Positions 1 through 8,282 of a stretch of DNA of 64,000 nt are shown piece after piece; within the stretch, counting starts at the first letter, position 1, and each line of letters opens with the position of its first letter. The position numbers and the translations under genes were made by a program. Under the pieces are notes generated by a model that was given only the letters and a program-made list of their open reading frames with translations, made no database searches and had not been told where the DNA came from. Source of the DNA: Streptococcus macedonicus ACA-DC 198 (lineage in GTDB: Bacteria > Bacillota > Bacilli > Lactobacillales > Streptococcaceae); the NCBI GenBank assembly GCA_000283635.1, contig HE613569.1:769501-833500 (forward strand). Reading direction: 5' to 3'.

Positions 1-3
1 TAA

Positions 4-39
4 GCGAATCGGTTATGTTATCAGAGGCGATTCGTTTTT
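4..39 (+). terminator. Probable terminator of an upstream gene outside the window
   Basis: A short inverted repeat (CGAATCG at 4-10 pairing with CGATTCG near 28-34) runs into TTTTTG. It probably closes a transcript entering from the left. The stem is short, so confidence is modest. Confidence 0.45.
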
Positions 40-143
40 GTGGTATGATGACAGATTGTCTAAAATTGGCTTGATATTTTTATTTTAAAGCAGAACCATT
101 TTCAGATTATTTAAAATTATTTCAAAGAAAGATAAAGAAAAAA

Positions 144-224
144 TTCACAAACAATTTTTCACAAACTTTCTGTAAGACTATGGTATAATTGAATCATATT
201 TGTGAAAAAACAAAAATTTGTGAT
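144..224 (+). promoter_or_regulatory. alsS promoter with four TTCACAAA-type elements
   Basis: TGGTATAAT (TATAAT at 184-189) is an extended -10 box. It is flanked upstream by two TTCACAAA copies (144-151 and 158-165, 14 bp apart) and downstream by two inverted copies, TTTGTGAA (199-206) and TTTGTGAT (217-224, 18 bp apart). The symmetric layout around the -10 box looks like a multi-site operator. TGTGA/TCACA half-sites recall Rex or Crp/Fnr family sites, but spacing does not match a standard Rex palindrome, so the regulator is not assigned. Confidence 0.6.
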
Positions 225-320
225 TTAGATTGGACTGATTCTTACACCAAATCCAGCTATGATTTTGATGCTTTTCGACAGTAAAATGAATGAGTCATCT
301 AAAGACATATAGGAGATAAA

Positions 321-1997
321 ATGACAAACAATAATAAACAATATGGGGCTGATTTAGTAGTAGATAGCCTCATTAATCATGACATTGATTATGTCTTTGG
401 TATTCCTGGTGCTAAAATTGACCGTGTGTTTGACACGCTCGAGGATAAGGGACCAAAATTGATTGTTGCTCGTCATGAGCAAAATGCCGCTTTTATGGCG
501 CAAGGAATTGGACGTATTACAGGTACGCCTGGTGTTGTGATTACAACAAGTGGTCCTGGGGTTTCAAACTTGGCGACAGGTCTGATAACCGCAACGGATG
601 AAGGTGACCCTGTTTTGGCGATTTCAGGACAAGTTAAACGTTCTGATTTGTTGAAACGTTCTCACCAATCTATGAAAAATGTGGCAATGATGGAGCCAGT
701 CACAAAATATGCAGTAGAAGTTCATGACCCAAACACACTTTCTGAAACAATCGCTAATGCTTATCGTGTAGCAAAATCAGGAAAACGCGGTGCTAGTTTT
801 GTGTCTATTCCACAAGATGTGACTGATAGTTTGGTTTCGGTCAAAGCGATTAAGCCACTAACCGACCCAAAACTTGGTTCTGCATCAGTTGATGATGTTA
901 ATTATCTAGCACAAGCGATTCGTAACGCTGACTTGCCAGTTCTTCTTTTGGGAAATGGTGCTTCAACACGTGCTGTTACCAATGCTATTCGCAAGTTGCT
1001 AGAAGCGGTTAAATTGCCAGTTGTTGAAACATTCCAAGGTGCAGGCATTGTCTCACGTGAATTGGAAGAAGATACTTTCTTTGGACGTGTTGGGCTTTTC
1101 CGCAATCAGCCAGGTGACATGTTGCTTAAAAAAGCTGACCTTGTTATTGCTATCGGTTATGACCCAATCGAGTATGAAGCCCGAAATTGGAATGCTGAAA
1201 TTTCAGCTCGTATTATTGTTATCGACGTTGCGCAAGCTGAAATCGATACTTATTTCCAACCAGAACGTGAATTGATTGGTGACATTGCGGATACGATTGA
1301 CTTGCTCTTGCCTGCCGTTAATGGTTATGTTTTGCCAAAAGCATCAGTAGATTATTTGAAAAATCTGAAGAAAAATGTTGTTGAAGATGTCAAATTTGAC
1401 CGTAATTCCAAGGAAGGTTTGGTTCACCCACTTGATGTTATTGATGTCTTACAAGAAAATACAACAGATGATATGACTGTCACTGTTGACGTTGGTAGTC
1501 ACTACATTTGGATGGCGCGTTATTTCAAATCATATGAAGCTCGTCACTTGCTTTTCTCAAATGGAATGCAAACCCTCGGTGTTGCACTTCCTTGGGCAAT
1601 CTCAGCAGCGCTTGTACGTCCAAATACGAAAGTTATTTCAGTTTCTGGTGACGGTGGCTTCCTCTTTTCAGCGCAAGAATTGGAAACTGCCGTACGCCTT
1701 AATTTACCAATCATTCACATCATTTGGAATGATGGTAAATACAACATGGTTGAATTCCAAGAAGAAATGAAATACGGTCGTTCATCAGGCGTTGATTTTG
1801 GTCCAGTTGATTTTGTTAAATATGCAGAAAGTTTTGGTGCAAAAGGTTATCGTGTTGACAGCAAAGTTTCATTTGAAGAAACACTTAAGAAAGCTTTGGA
1901 AGAAGCAAGCAATGGTCCAATTTTGATTGATATTCCAATTGACTACAAAGATAATATCAAACTTGGCGAAACAATCCTGCCAGACGAATTCTATTAA
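321..1997 (+). CDS. alsS: Catabolic acetolactate synthase
   Basis: Condenses two pyruvates to alpha-acetolactate and CO2, the first step of acetoin formation, in the cytoplasm. The 558-residue protein has the full ThDP enzyme layout: N-terminal Pyr domain with the catalytic Glu in RHEQNAAF (about residue 53), central domain, and C-terminal PP domain with the GDG...N cofactor motif (GDGGF near residue 442, ND near 470). AGGAGATAAA precedes the ATG at a normal distance. It has no regulatory subunit beside it and is followed by alsD, which marks it as the catabolic AlsS and not the IlvBN enzyme. Regulation probably acts through the repeated TTCACAAA elements upstream. Confidence 0.93.
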   Translation: MTNNNKQYGADLVVDSLINHDIDYVFGIPGAKIDRVFDTLEDKGPKLIVARHEQNAAFMAQGIGRITGTPGVVITTSGPGVSNLATGLITATDEGDPVLAISGQVKRSDLLKRSHQSMKNVAMMEPVTKYAVEVHDPNTLSETIANAYRVAKSGKRGASFVSIPQDVTDSLVSVKAIKPLTDPKLGSASVDDVNYLAQAIRNADLPVLLLGNGASTRAVTNAIRKLLEAVKLPVVETFQGAGIVSRELEEDTFFGRVGLFRNQPGDMLLKKADLVIAIGYDPIEYEARNWNAEISARIIVIDVAQAEIDTYFQPERELIGDIADTIDLLLPAVNGYVLPKASVDYLKNLKKNVVEDVKFDRNSKEGLVHPLDVIDVLQENTTDDMTVTVDVGSHYIWMARYFKSYEARHLLFSNGMQTLGVALPWAISAALVRPNTKVISVSGDGGFLFSAQELETAVRLNLPIIHIIWNDGKYNMVEFQEEMKYGRSSGVDFGPVDFVKYAESFGAKGYRVDSKVSFEETLKKALEEASNGPILIDIPIDYKDNIKLGETILPDEFY

Positions 1998-2075
1998 CTT
2001 GATTTTTTAACCATATGGCAATAAAATAATACTAGAAGATACTATTTAATTTTGATGACGAAAGTGAAGGAGAAT

Positions 2076-2795
2076 ATGTCAGAAGCAATTAAACTTTTTC
2101 AATATAATACATTAAGTGCCCTTATGTCTGGACTTTACGGTGGGACATTAACTATTGGTGAGCTTTTAGAGCACGGTGATTTGGGAATTGGGACACTTGA
2201 TTCTATTGATGGAGAGTTGATTATTCTTGATGGTAAAGCTTATCAAGCCAAAGGTTCTGAAGGGAAAGCAGAAGTAGTGGAAGTTTCTGATGGTGTCAAA
2301 GTGCCTTATGCAGCGGTAGTGCCTCACCAAGCTGAAGTGATTTTCAAGCAACGCTTTGCAATGACTGACAAGGAATTGGAAAAACGCATTGAATCTTATT
2401 ATGACGGTGTTAATCTATTCCGTTCGATTAAGATTAAAGGAACATTTGCAAAAATGCATGTGCGTATGATTCCAAAATCAGCGCCTGATATCAAGTTTGC
2501 GGATGTCGCAACGCACCAACCAGAATACACACGTGAAAACATTTCAGGTACGATTGTTGGGATTTGGACACCAAAGATGTTCCATGGTGTGAGTGTTGCA
2601 GGTTATCATTTGCATTTTATTTCTGATGATTTCACATTTGGTGGTCATGTGATGGATTTTATTATTTCAGAAGGTGTTGTTGAAGTTGGGCCAGTTGATC
2701 AACTAGATCAGCGTTTTCCGGTTCAGGATCGTAAATACCTTTTTGCAAAATTTAATATGGATGAATTGAAAGAAGATATTGAAAAAAGCGAATAA
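2076..2795 (+). CDS. alsD: Alpha-acetolactate decarboxylase
   Basis: Decarboxylates alpha-acetolactate to acetoin, completing the pathway begun by the preceding gene. The protein is about 239 residues, normal for the family, and contains the metal-binding His cluster in GYHLHFIS followed by FGGHVMDF. I chose the ATG at 2076 because its N-terminus (MSEAIKLFQYNTL) matches the lactococcal/streptococcal family start; AAGGAG lies just 3-4 nt upstream, which is tight. TTG/ATG codons at 2052 and 2055 are in frame but have no ribosome site. It lies 78 bp behind alsS with no terminator between, so the two are likely cotranscribed. The family symbols aldB and budA name the same enzyme. Confidence 0.93.
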   Translation: MSEAIKLFQYNTLSALMSGLYGGTLTIGELLEHGDLGIGTLDSIDGELIILDGKAYQAKGSEGKAEVVEVSDGVKVPYAAVVPHQAEVIFKQRFAMTDKELEKRIESYYDGVNLFRSIKIKGTFAKMHVRMIPKSAPDIKFADVATHQPEYTRENISGTIVGIWTPKMFHGVSVAGYHLHFISDDFTFGGHVMDFIISEGVVEVGPVDQLDQRFPVQDRKYLFAKFNMDELKEDIEKSE

Positions 2796-3046
2796 AACCG
2801 ATTATTTGGCATAAGTTATAAAAATTATTGCCCTTGTTTGATTTCAGGATTATTTGCGAGTTTTGCTCCCAACAAAACGATACTTACTGTTGCGAACTTG
2901 AGGAATTCCTTGGCTTCCTTCAACTGTCTGCTGGACTATTGAACCTACCGATGGCTCAAAACATCTAGTGGACGGTTTGAGGTTTGAGACTAGAAATCAA
3001 AAAGCGAGACATCTAAGAAAGTATCAAAAAATTTTTTTGAATCTAG
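2796..3046. other. Non-coding spacer with possible antisense gene scrap
   Basis: No credible plus-strand gene is present. The minus strand between about 2940 and 2825 reads an open, protein-like stretch (ending ...LLGAKLANNPEIKQGQ, stop at 2827-2825) without an obvious start, possibly the tail of a lost gene. CTCAAAAC/GTTTGAG near 2955-2985 can form a short stem reminiscent of small dispersed streptococcal repeats, but I cannot match it to a named element. Confidence 0.3.
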
Positions 3047-3073
3047 AGCGTACTGTTTGACAGTACGCTTTTT
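3047..3073 (+). terminator. Rho-independent terminator downstream of alsSD
   Basis: Perfect 9-bp stem AGCGTACTG / CAGTACGCT with loop TTTGA, followed by TTTTT. It ends the alsSD side and separates it from the permease gene. Confidence 0.85.
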
Positions 3074-3200
3074 ATAATCTAAGGAGTTGATTTTTAGTTA
3101 TATTTGTCCTAAAATAGAAAACGTTATACATGTGAATTTTGTATCAAAATTGATAGAATTTTAAGAATTGTATGACTATTTTTTTAAAACAGGAGAATGT

Positions 3201-4604
3201 ATGGATATTTTTCGAAAGACCCCTATGACGCAAAAGAGGAGTTTTTTGCAACGACGATTGGGGCTAGCTGAGCTTATCTTTTTAGGGGTGGGCTCGATTG
3301 TTGGAACTGGTATTTTCACGATAACAGGAGTAGGTGCTGCCCAATATGCAGGTCCTGCTATTACGATATCAATCCTTATCGCTGCTCTTTGTGTGACGAT
3401 ATCGGCTTTATTTTTTGCTGAATTTTCATCACGATTACCTCACTCAGGTGGCGTTTATCGCTATTTATATACTGTTTTTGGGGAATATCCTGCTTGGATT
3501 GCTGGCTGGTTTATGATTATCGAATTTGCAGGTGCAATTTCAACAGCGGCTTCTGGTTGGGGAGAGTATCTGAAAGCTTTCTTGAAAACGTTTGGTATTA
3601 GTTTGCCGACAGCGTTAAGTGGTCCATTCAATCCTAAAAACGGAACTTATATTGATATTATTCCAGTTATTTTATTATTCTTTGTGACTGCCCTTGTTTT
3701 GTTGGGAGTTCAAACGGTGTTAAGGTTTAATTCGATTTTGGTTATTTTCAAATTAGCCGTTTTACTCATCTTTATTGCCTTAGGGCTGACAGCTATTAAT
3801 GTTGATAATTGGAGTGATTTTGCCCCATATGGTTTTGGTCAAATTTATGGCGGAAAAGTTGGGATTATGGCAGGAGCTTCTTTGATGTTCTTTGCGTTTC
3901 TGGGATTTGAATCCATTTCAATGGCAGCAGATGAAACAAAGGAACCGCAAAAGAAAATTCCACAAGGCATTTTTATCTCAATCGGCTTGGTGACTTTGTT
4001 GTATGTTGCGGTAACCTTGATTTTAACAGGAACTGTTCACTATTCAAAATTGAACATTACGGATGTTGTTCCATATGTGTTGCGTAGTATTGGTTTTCCA
4101 TTTATCGGAAATTTTGTATCAATTGTTGTTATCATGACACTTGTTACCGTCTGCATTTCCATGATGTACGCTTTAACACGTATGATTTATAATATTAGTT
4201 GTGACGGTCTTTTGCCTGAACAATTTCAAGAATTAACACCGAAGAGTAAAGTTCCAAAGAAAGCAACGATTTTTGTTGGTTTGATAACCATGTTCTTTTC
4301 AGGTGTGTTGCAATTAGAAATTTTAGCCATGTTGGTTAATATTGTAACCTTGGCTTATCTGATTTTGTTAGCTCTGGGAGTGATTAAACTTCGCAAAGAT
4401 TTTGGGGAACCAAAAGAGGAAGAATTTAGAACACCTTGGGTGCCATTTTTACCGCGGTTATCGATTGTTATTTGCCTATCATTGATGACACAATGCAAAG
4501 CGATTACTTGGTATGGTTTCATTGCATCCTTTATTCTTGGAAGTCTCATCTACTTTGGATATGGCTACAGACATTCTAAGTTAAGTGAAGATAGTAAAAA
4601 ATAA
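3201..4604 (+). CDS. APC-family amino acid permease
   Basis: Cytoplasmic-membrane amino acid/proton symporter or exchanger of the APC superfamily. The 467-residue protein has about 12 hydrophobic segments and the family's first-helix motif GSIVGTGIFTITG near residue 30, plus the cytoplasmic-loop region ETKEPQKKIP around residue 245. The ATG at 3201 is chosen because AGGAG (3191-3195) sits at ideal distance and the product then begins just before the first helix; an upstream in-frame start lacks such a site. The gene stands alone between two terminators. The substrate cannot be read from sequence; cationic or branched amino acids are both possible. Confidence 0.85.
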   Translation: MDIFRKTPMTQKRSFLQRRLGLAELIFLGVGSIVGTGIFTITGVGAAQYAGPAITISILIAALCVTISALFFAEFSSRLPHSGGVYRYLYTVFGEYPAWIAGWFMIIEFAGAISTAASGWGEYLKAFLKTFGISLPTALSGPFNPKNGTYIDIIPVILLFFVTALVLLGVQTVLRFNSILVIFKLAVLLIFIALGLTAINVDNWSDFAPYGFGQIYGGKVGIMAGASLMFFAFLGFESISMAADETKEPQKKIPQGIFISIGLVTLLYVAVTLILTGTVHYSKLNITDVVPYVLRSIGFPFIGNFVSIVVIMTLVTVCISMMYALTRMIYNISCDGLLPEQFQELTPKSKVPKKATIFVGLITMFFSGVLQLEILAMLVNIVTLAYLILLALGVIKLRKDFGEPKEEEFRTPWVPFLPRLSIVICLSLMTQCKAITWYGFIASFILGSLIYFGYGYRHSKLSEDSKK

Positions 4605-4605
4605 G

Positions 4606-4652
4606 AAAACTCACTTTAAATCAACCGAAAGGAAGATTTAAAGTGAGTTTTT
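4606..4652. terminator. Bidirectional terminator between permease and rqcH
   Basis: A long perfect stem (AAAACTCACTTTAAATC at 4606-4622 and its complement at 4635-4651) with A-rich left and T-rich right flanks serves the two convergent genes. Confidence 0.9.
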
Positions 4653-4654
4653 GT

Positions 4655-6310
4655 TTATTTTGTCATGCGCAAACTGTTGATTTTTTCTTCGGTCGGAGTG
4701 ACACGAAGCGTTTTTTGACCAGTATAAGTTACAAAACCAGGTTTGCTACCAGTTGGTTTGTGAAGCTTTTTAGCTTCAATCATATCAACCTGAACAAGGT
4801 TGGACAGACGTGCTTTTGAGTAGTAGGCAGCTAATTCAGCAGCGTCAGTTTTGACTTCGTCGCTTGGATTGAGATTATCCTTGATAAGAACGTGGCTACC
4901 AGGAATATCCTTAGCATGGAACCAAAGTTCTCCTTTTTTTGCCATTTTGAAAGTCAATTCATCATTTTGCAGGTTGTTGCGTCCAACCATGATAATTGTT
5001 TTGCCATCTGAAGCCAAGTATTGTTCTGGTTTTTTGCGTTTGTGGCGTTTATCTCGCGTGCGACGTTTGACAAAGCCAGTTTCGACTAATTCCTCGCGAA
5101 TATCCTCGATATCAGAAATTGACGCATGATTCAATGCTGTTTCAACGCTTTCGAGGTAAGCAATCGTATCCTTGGTTTCTTGAATAAGCCCTGTCAAGTG
5201 CTTCACAGCTTCTTTCAATTTTTGGTATTTTTTGAAATAACGCTGCGCATTTTGACTAGGTGTCAGGCTTTTATCGAGCGCAATGATGATTTTTTCGTTG
5301 GTGTAGTAGTTGTCTAATTCGACTTGGTCTTGATTGTTTGGCACTAGCGTGAGATAGGTCGTTAAAAGTTCTCCTTTTTGGCGGAATTCTTCCGCATTTT
5401 CCGTCGCTAATAATTCTTTTTCTTGCTTGCCAAGTTTTTTGATATTTTTATCCAACTCTGTTTGAACACGGTGAATCAAATCGCTTGATTGCTGATTGAC
5501 ACGGTCGCGTTCAGCCTTATCTTGATAAAAAACATCCAAGAGTTCAGAAAGACTGTCAAATTGCTTATCGCTCTTGTCAAATAGCACAGCAGCAAATGAT
5601 TTATCGGTCATATTTGGTTGACATGGTCTAGCAAAGAAAGCACGGAATTGTTTCAATTTGTCATTGCTGAGTTGAGCAGCCAAATTTTCCGCGGTATCAC
5701 GTCCCAAGCCTTGGAAAAGTTTTTGCAGATTGCGCGGTGCCAAATCTTCTGTCTGCAAAAGTTCAAATAATTTTTCATCTGAAACAGTGAAAGGATTTTT
5801 AGCCTCTGTTTTTGGCGGTGCAAGATAAGTTGAGCCAGGCAAGATAGTGCGGTAGCTATTTTGTGAGAAACCAATATGCTTGATTGACTCGATAATCTTG
5901 TTTTCAGCTTTATCAATCAAAATAATATTGCTGTGTTTGCCCATGATTTCAACCACCAAGGTGACTTTGATGTTATCACCGATTTCATTTTTATTAGAAA
6001 ATGCGATTTCTAATATACGGTCATTTTCAACCTGTGTAATACTTTCAATGACTGCCCCTTGAAGGTATTTTCGCATAATCATGGTAAAGGTATTTGGGGT
6101 TTGTGGATTTTGAAAATCAGCTGTCGTGATTTGCACACGTCCGAAAACAGGGTGAGCAGAAAGCAAGAGCTTATAATTCTTACGATTGTTGCGAATGGTT
6201 AAAACCAACTCACGTTCAAAAGGTTGATTGACCTTTTGAATACGTCCGTAAAGTAGCTCTTCTTGTAATTCTTTTGTTAAATGGTGTAGAAAAAAACCAT
6301 CAAATGACAT
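4655..6310 (-). CDS. rqcH: RqcH / NFACT ribosome quality control protein (FBP54-type)
   Basis: Binds 60S/50S-peptidyl-tRNA complexes from stalled ribosomes and directs alanine tailing of the nascent chain. Older annotation calls it fibronectin-binding protein FbpA/FBP54. About 551 residues: NFACT-N domain at the N-terminus, coiled-coil middle (about 285-430), then the NFACT-R region with KKPEQYLASDG, GRNNLQND and WFHAKDIPGSHV. The start at 6310 (MSFDGFFLHHL) follows the conserved family N-terminus; it has no clear Shine-Dalgarno. A TTG nine codons upstream is the alternative. A promoter TATGCTATAAT and an 11-codon Arg-rich ORF (6347-6382) lie just upstream and may form its leader. Confidence 0.88.
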   Translation of the reverse strand: MSFDGFFLHHLTKELQEELLYGRIQKVNQPFERELVLTIRNNRKNYKLLLSAHPVFGRVQITTADFQNPQTPNTFTMIMRKYLQGAVIESITQVENDRILEIAFSNKNEIGDNIKVTLVVEIMGKHSNIILIDKAENKIIESIKHIGFSQNSYRTILPGSTYLAPPKTEAKNPFTVSDEKLFELLQTEDLAPRNLQKLFQGLGRDTAENLAAQLSNDKLKQFRAFFARPCQPNMTDKSFAAVLFDKSDKQFDSLSELLDVFYQDKAERDRVNQQSSDLIHRVQTELDKNIKKLGKQEKELLATENAEEFRQKGELLTTYLTLVPNNQDQVELDNYYTNEKIIIALDKSLTPSQNAQRYFKKYQKLKEAVKHLTGLIQETKDTIAYLESVETALNHASISDIEDIREELVETGFVKRRTRDKRHKRKKPEQYLASDGKTIIMVGRNNLQNDELTFKMAKKGELWFHAKDIPGSHVLIKDNLNPSDEVKTDAAELAAYYSKARLSNLVQVDMIEAKKLHKPTGSKPGFVTYTGQKTLRVTPTEEKINSLRMTK

Positions 6311-6346
6311 GATTAAAGTTGCCGCAAGATTAGTCAATCAAAAATG

Positions 6347-6382
6347 CTAAGAAATCTTACGACGTCTCCTTTCTAATTTCAT
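6347..6382 (-). CDS. Arg-rich upstream ORF in the rqcH leader
   Basis: Reading the minus strand, ATG at 6382 opens an 11-codon frame MKLERRRRKIS ending in TAG at 6347, 36 nt before the rqcH ATG. A TGCTATAAT box (about 6398-6406) would start transcription roughly 10-15 nt before this ATG, and AAAGGG lies at usable distance. Four consecutive Arg codons plus Lys next to the gene for a stalled-ribosome rescue factor suggest a translational leader that could report stalling. Translation is inferred only; the AGGAG inside it (6365-6369) could instead be a relic ribosome site. Confidence 0.4.
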   Translation of the reverse strand: MKLERRRRKIS

Positions 6383-6453
6383 GTGTTCAATCCCTTTATT
6401 ATAGCATATCCTTGGCGAAAACTGGGATTTTAGTCATGGGAAAGTTGCTGATG

Positions 6454-7311
6454 TTATTTTTTTAGTTTTTGGATAATGGGAATGAGGTCTTGGTAGTAGG
6501 TGTTGTCCATTTTTATAATGGCGTAAGTTTTGATAAAGACGTCTCTGAATTTTTGAGAGCTGATGACAATATTGTCATTAGTTAGCATACGGTCGGCAAT
6601 GTCTTGGCTAACGATAGTAATCCCAGTACCTGATAAGACCTCATGTTCAATGAGCGATAAATTGTCAATGGAAAGGTGGTTTTGTGTAGGAAGTTGGTTG
6701 ATTTTGATAAATTCCTTCAAAAAATTATGATAACTACTAGCCATATGATAGAGCAAAAACAGGGTTTCTTGACCGTTATCAAAGGCTTCAATCAATTCTT
6801 TTTGACCGACAATGGTCAATTTATCAGCACGAAGTTGGATTTTAAGCACGCCTTTTTGGGTATAACTGCCAGACATTATTCCGAGGTCTATTTGGTCGTT
6901 TAAAAGAGCTTCAAAAATACTTCGTGAATTGCTGTAAGTCTGAACGCTTAGTTTATGGTGTTCAGGAAGATTTTTTTGAATGGTTGACAAAAAAGTCTTG
7001 AGATAGGAAATATCAGAACCAAGCACAATGGTTTGCTCAAAATCGGACGTTAATTTATCAAGAAGGTCATTATAAGCAAGTAGGGTTTGATTAGCAAAGT
7101 GATAAATTTCTTTCCCTTTGTTTGTTAACGCTATTTTTTTATTTTTACGTAAGAAAATATCACATAAATTGCTACTAATTTCTTTAACACGTTTGGAAAC
7201 AGCTGGTTGACTGATATTATTAAGCTTCGCTGCTTCTGAAAAACTTTGTGTTTCATAAATGTCTTTGATTAATTTGAAGTCAAAAATGGATAATTTATAA
7301 CTAGATTTCAT
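6454..7311 (-). CDS. LysR-family transcriptional regulator
   Basis: A 285-residue LTTR: winged-helix HTH at the N-terminus (SFSEAAKLNNISQPAVSKRVKEI, residues 23-45) and a two-lobed effector-binding domain after about residue 90. It is divergent from the polar amino acid ABC transporter starting at 7494, and the gap holds a strong dyad (7405-7431), so it most likely controls that transporter. TGATATAAT lies 7 nt upstream of the ATG with no Shine-Dalgarno, which predicts a leaderless or near-leaderless mRNA. The effector is unknown; an amino acid carried by the neighbouring transporter is a reasonable guess. Confidence 0.85.
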   Translation of the reverse strand: MKSSYKLSIFDFKLIKDIYETQSFSEAAKLNNISQPAVSKRVKEISSNLCDIFLRKNKKIALTNKGKEIYHFANQTLLAYNDLLDKLTSDFEQTIVLGSDISYLKTFLSTIQKNLPEHHKLSVQTYSNSRSIFEALLNDQIDLGIMSGSYTQKGVLKIQLRADKLTIVGQKELIEAFDNGQETLFLLYHMASSYHNFLKEFIKINQLPTQNHLSIDNLSLIEHEVLSGTGITIVSQDIADRMLTNDNIVISSQKFRDVFIKTYAIIKMDNTYYQDLIPIIQKLKK

Positions 7312-7378
7312 ATTTTAAATTATATCATAAAGAAAAGTTATATTCAATCACTTGTTGAAATGACTTTTTTGCGAAAAA

Positions 7379-7431
7379 ATGTTAGAAAAAAGACAAAAAA
7401 CAGCTTATATGTTAGAAAATCTAACATATAA
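7379..7431. promoter_or_regulatory. Large dyad operator between LysR gene and ABC transporter
   Basis: TTATATGTTAGA (7405-7416), spacer AAA, then its exact complement (7420-7431) make a 27-bp perfect dyad. A half-site copy ATGTTAGAAAA begins at 7379, exactly 30 bp (about three helix turns) before the copy at 7409. This layout fits a LysR recognition plus activation site for the divergent genes. Confidence 0.7.
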
Positions 7432-7493
7432 CATTGAAAAAACATTCTGAAAATTATAAAATATTGACATCAATTGAGAAAGAGGTCGTTGGC

Positions 7494-8267
7494 ATGGTTG
7501 TTTTAGAGGAAGAACTAGCAAATTTCGATTTAAATGCAAAATACATGATTGAACTGAAGGCAATCAAAAAAAGTTATGGCAAGCAGGAGGTTTTAAAAAA
7601 TATCAATCTTTCTGTTAAAAAAGGTGAGGTCGTTGTGTTGATTGGCCCATCAGGAAGTGGCAAATCAACGCTTATTCGTACTATTAATAAATTGGAACAT
7701 ATTAATGGCGGAAAAATGGCTGTCATGGGAAAAAATATTTATGACATGAATATGAATGATAATCTCTTGCGAGAACGTGTTAATATGGTTTTCCAACATT
7801 TTAATCTCTTTAATAATATGACCATTGCACGAAATATCAGTATTGGTCCTGAAAAACTCCATCGAAAAAGCGGTGAAAAACTGCAAGAAAAGGTGAGTGG
7901 CTTGCTAGATTTAGTGGGTTTATCAGATAAATGGGATGCTTATCCTGAAAATCTCTCAGGTGGACAAAAGCAACGTGTGGCGATTGCCAGAGCGTTAGCC
8001 ATGGAGCCTGATATTATTTTATTTGATGAACCGACATCAGCTCTTGACCCTGAAATGGTTGGTGAGGTTTTACAAGTCATGAAAGCTATTGCTAAGAGCG
8101 GAACAACAATGATTATTGTGACACATGAAATTGGTTTTGCAAAGGAAGTGGCTGACCGAATTGTCTTTCTTGAAAATGGAGAATTAATTGCTGATATGTT
8201 GCCTGAAGAGGTTAATAGTTCTTACCCAAATCAGCGTGTCGCAAATTTCCTAAAGCAAATTTTGTAA
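7494..8267 (+). CDS. Polar amino acid ABC transporter, ATP-binding subunit
   Basis: Energises uptake through the permease encoded next. The ATPase has Walker A GPSGSGKST, Q-loop FQHFNLF, signature LSGGQKQR, Walker B IILFDEP and H-loop THE, as in GlnQ/ArtP-type proteins. The ATG at 7494 has AAAGAGG eight nt upstream; it gives 257 residues with a short lead-in. Start at 7545 (MIELKAIKKSYG) would match the usual family N-terminus but has no ribosome site. It is 15 nt from the next gene, so one operon. Substrate specificity (Arg, Gln, cystine and others) cannot be read here; the downstream RocB-like peptidase hints at arginine or peptide catabolism. Confidence 0.88.
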   Translation: MVVLEEELANFDLNAKYMIELKAIKKSYGKQEVLKNINLSVKKGEVVVLIGPSGSGKSTLIRTINKLEHINGGKMAVMGKNIYDMNMNDNLLRERVNMVFQHFNLFNNMTIARNISIGPEKLHRKSGEKLQEKVSGLLDLVGLSDKWDAYPENLSGGQKQRVAIARALAMEPDIILFDEPTSALDPEMVGEVLQVMKAIAKSGTTMIIVTHEIGFAKEVADRIVFLENGELIADMLPEEVNSSYPNQRVANFLKQIL

Positions 8268-8282
8268 GTGTTAGGAGAGGTT

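Noticed and set aside
144..224. Classical Rex operator at alsS
   Set aside because: Half-sites are TTCACAAA/TTTGTGA, but none of the pairs has the short spacing of the Rex palindrome. The regulator was left open.
2940..3000. BOX/RUP-type dispersed repeat
   Set aside because: A GCTCAAAAC/GTTTGAG stem recalls BOX elements, but the match to the remembered consensus is too weak and only one copy is present in the window.
3047..3200. Riboswitch controlling the APC permease
   Set aside because: The terminator at 3047 is simple, lacks an alternative fold by eye and is followed by more than 120 nt before the gene. It was kept as an ordinary terminator.
4655..6310. Fibronectin adhesin on the cell surface
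   Set aside because: There is no signal peptide or wall anchor, and the NFACT domains identify a ribosome quality control factor. Adhesion was treated as historical naming.
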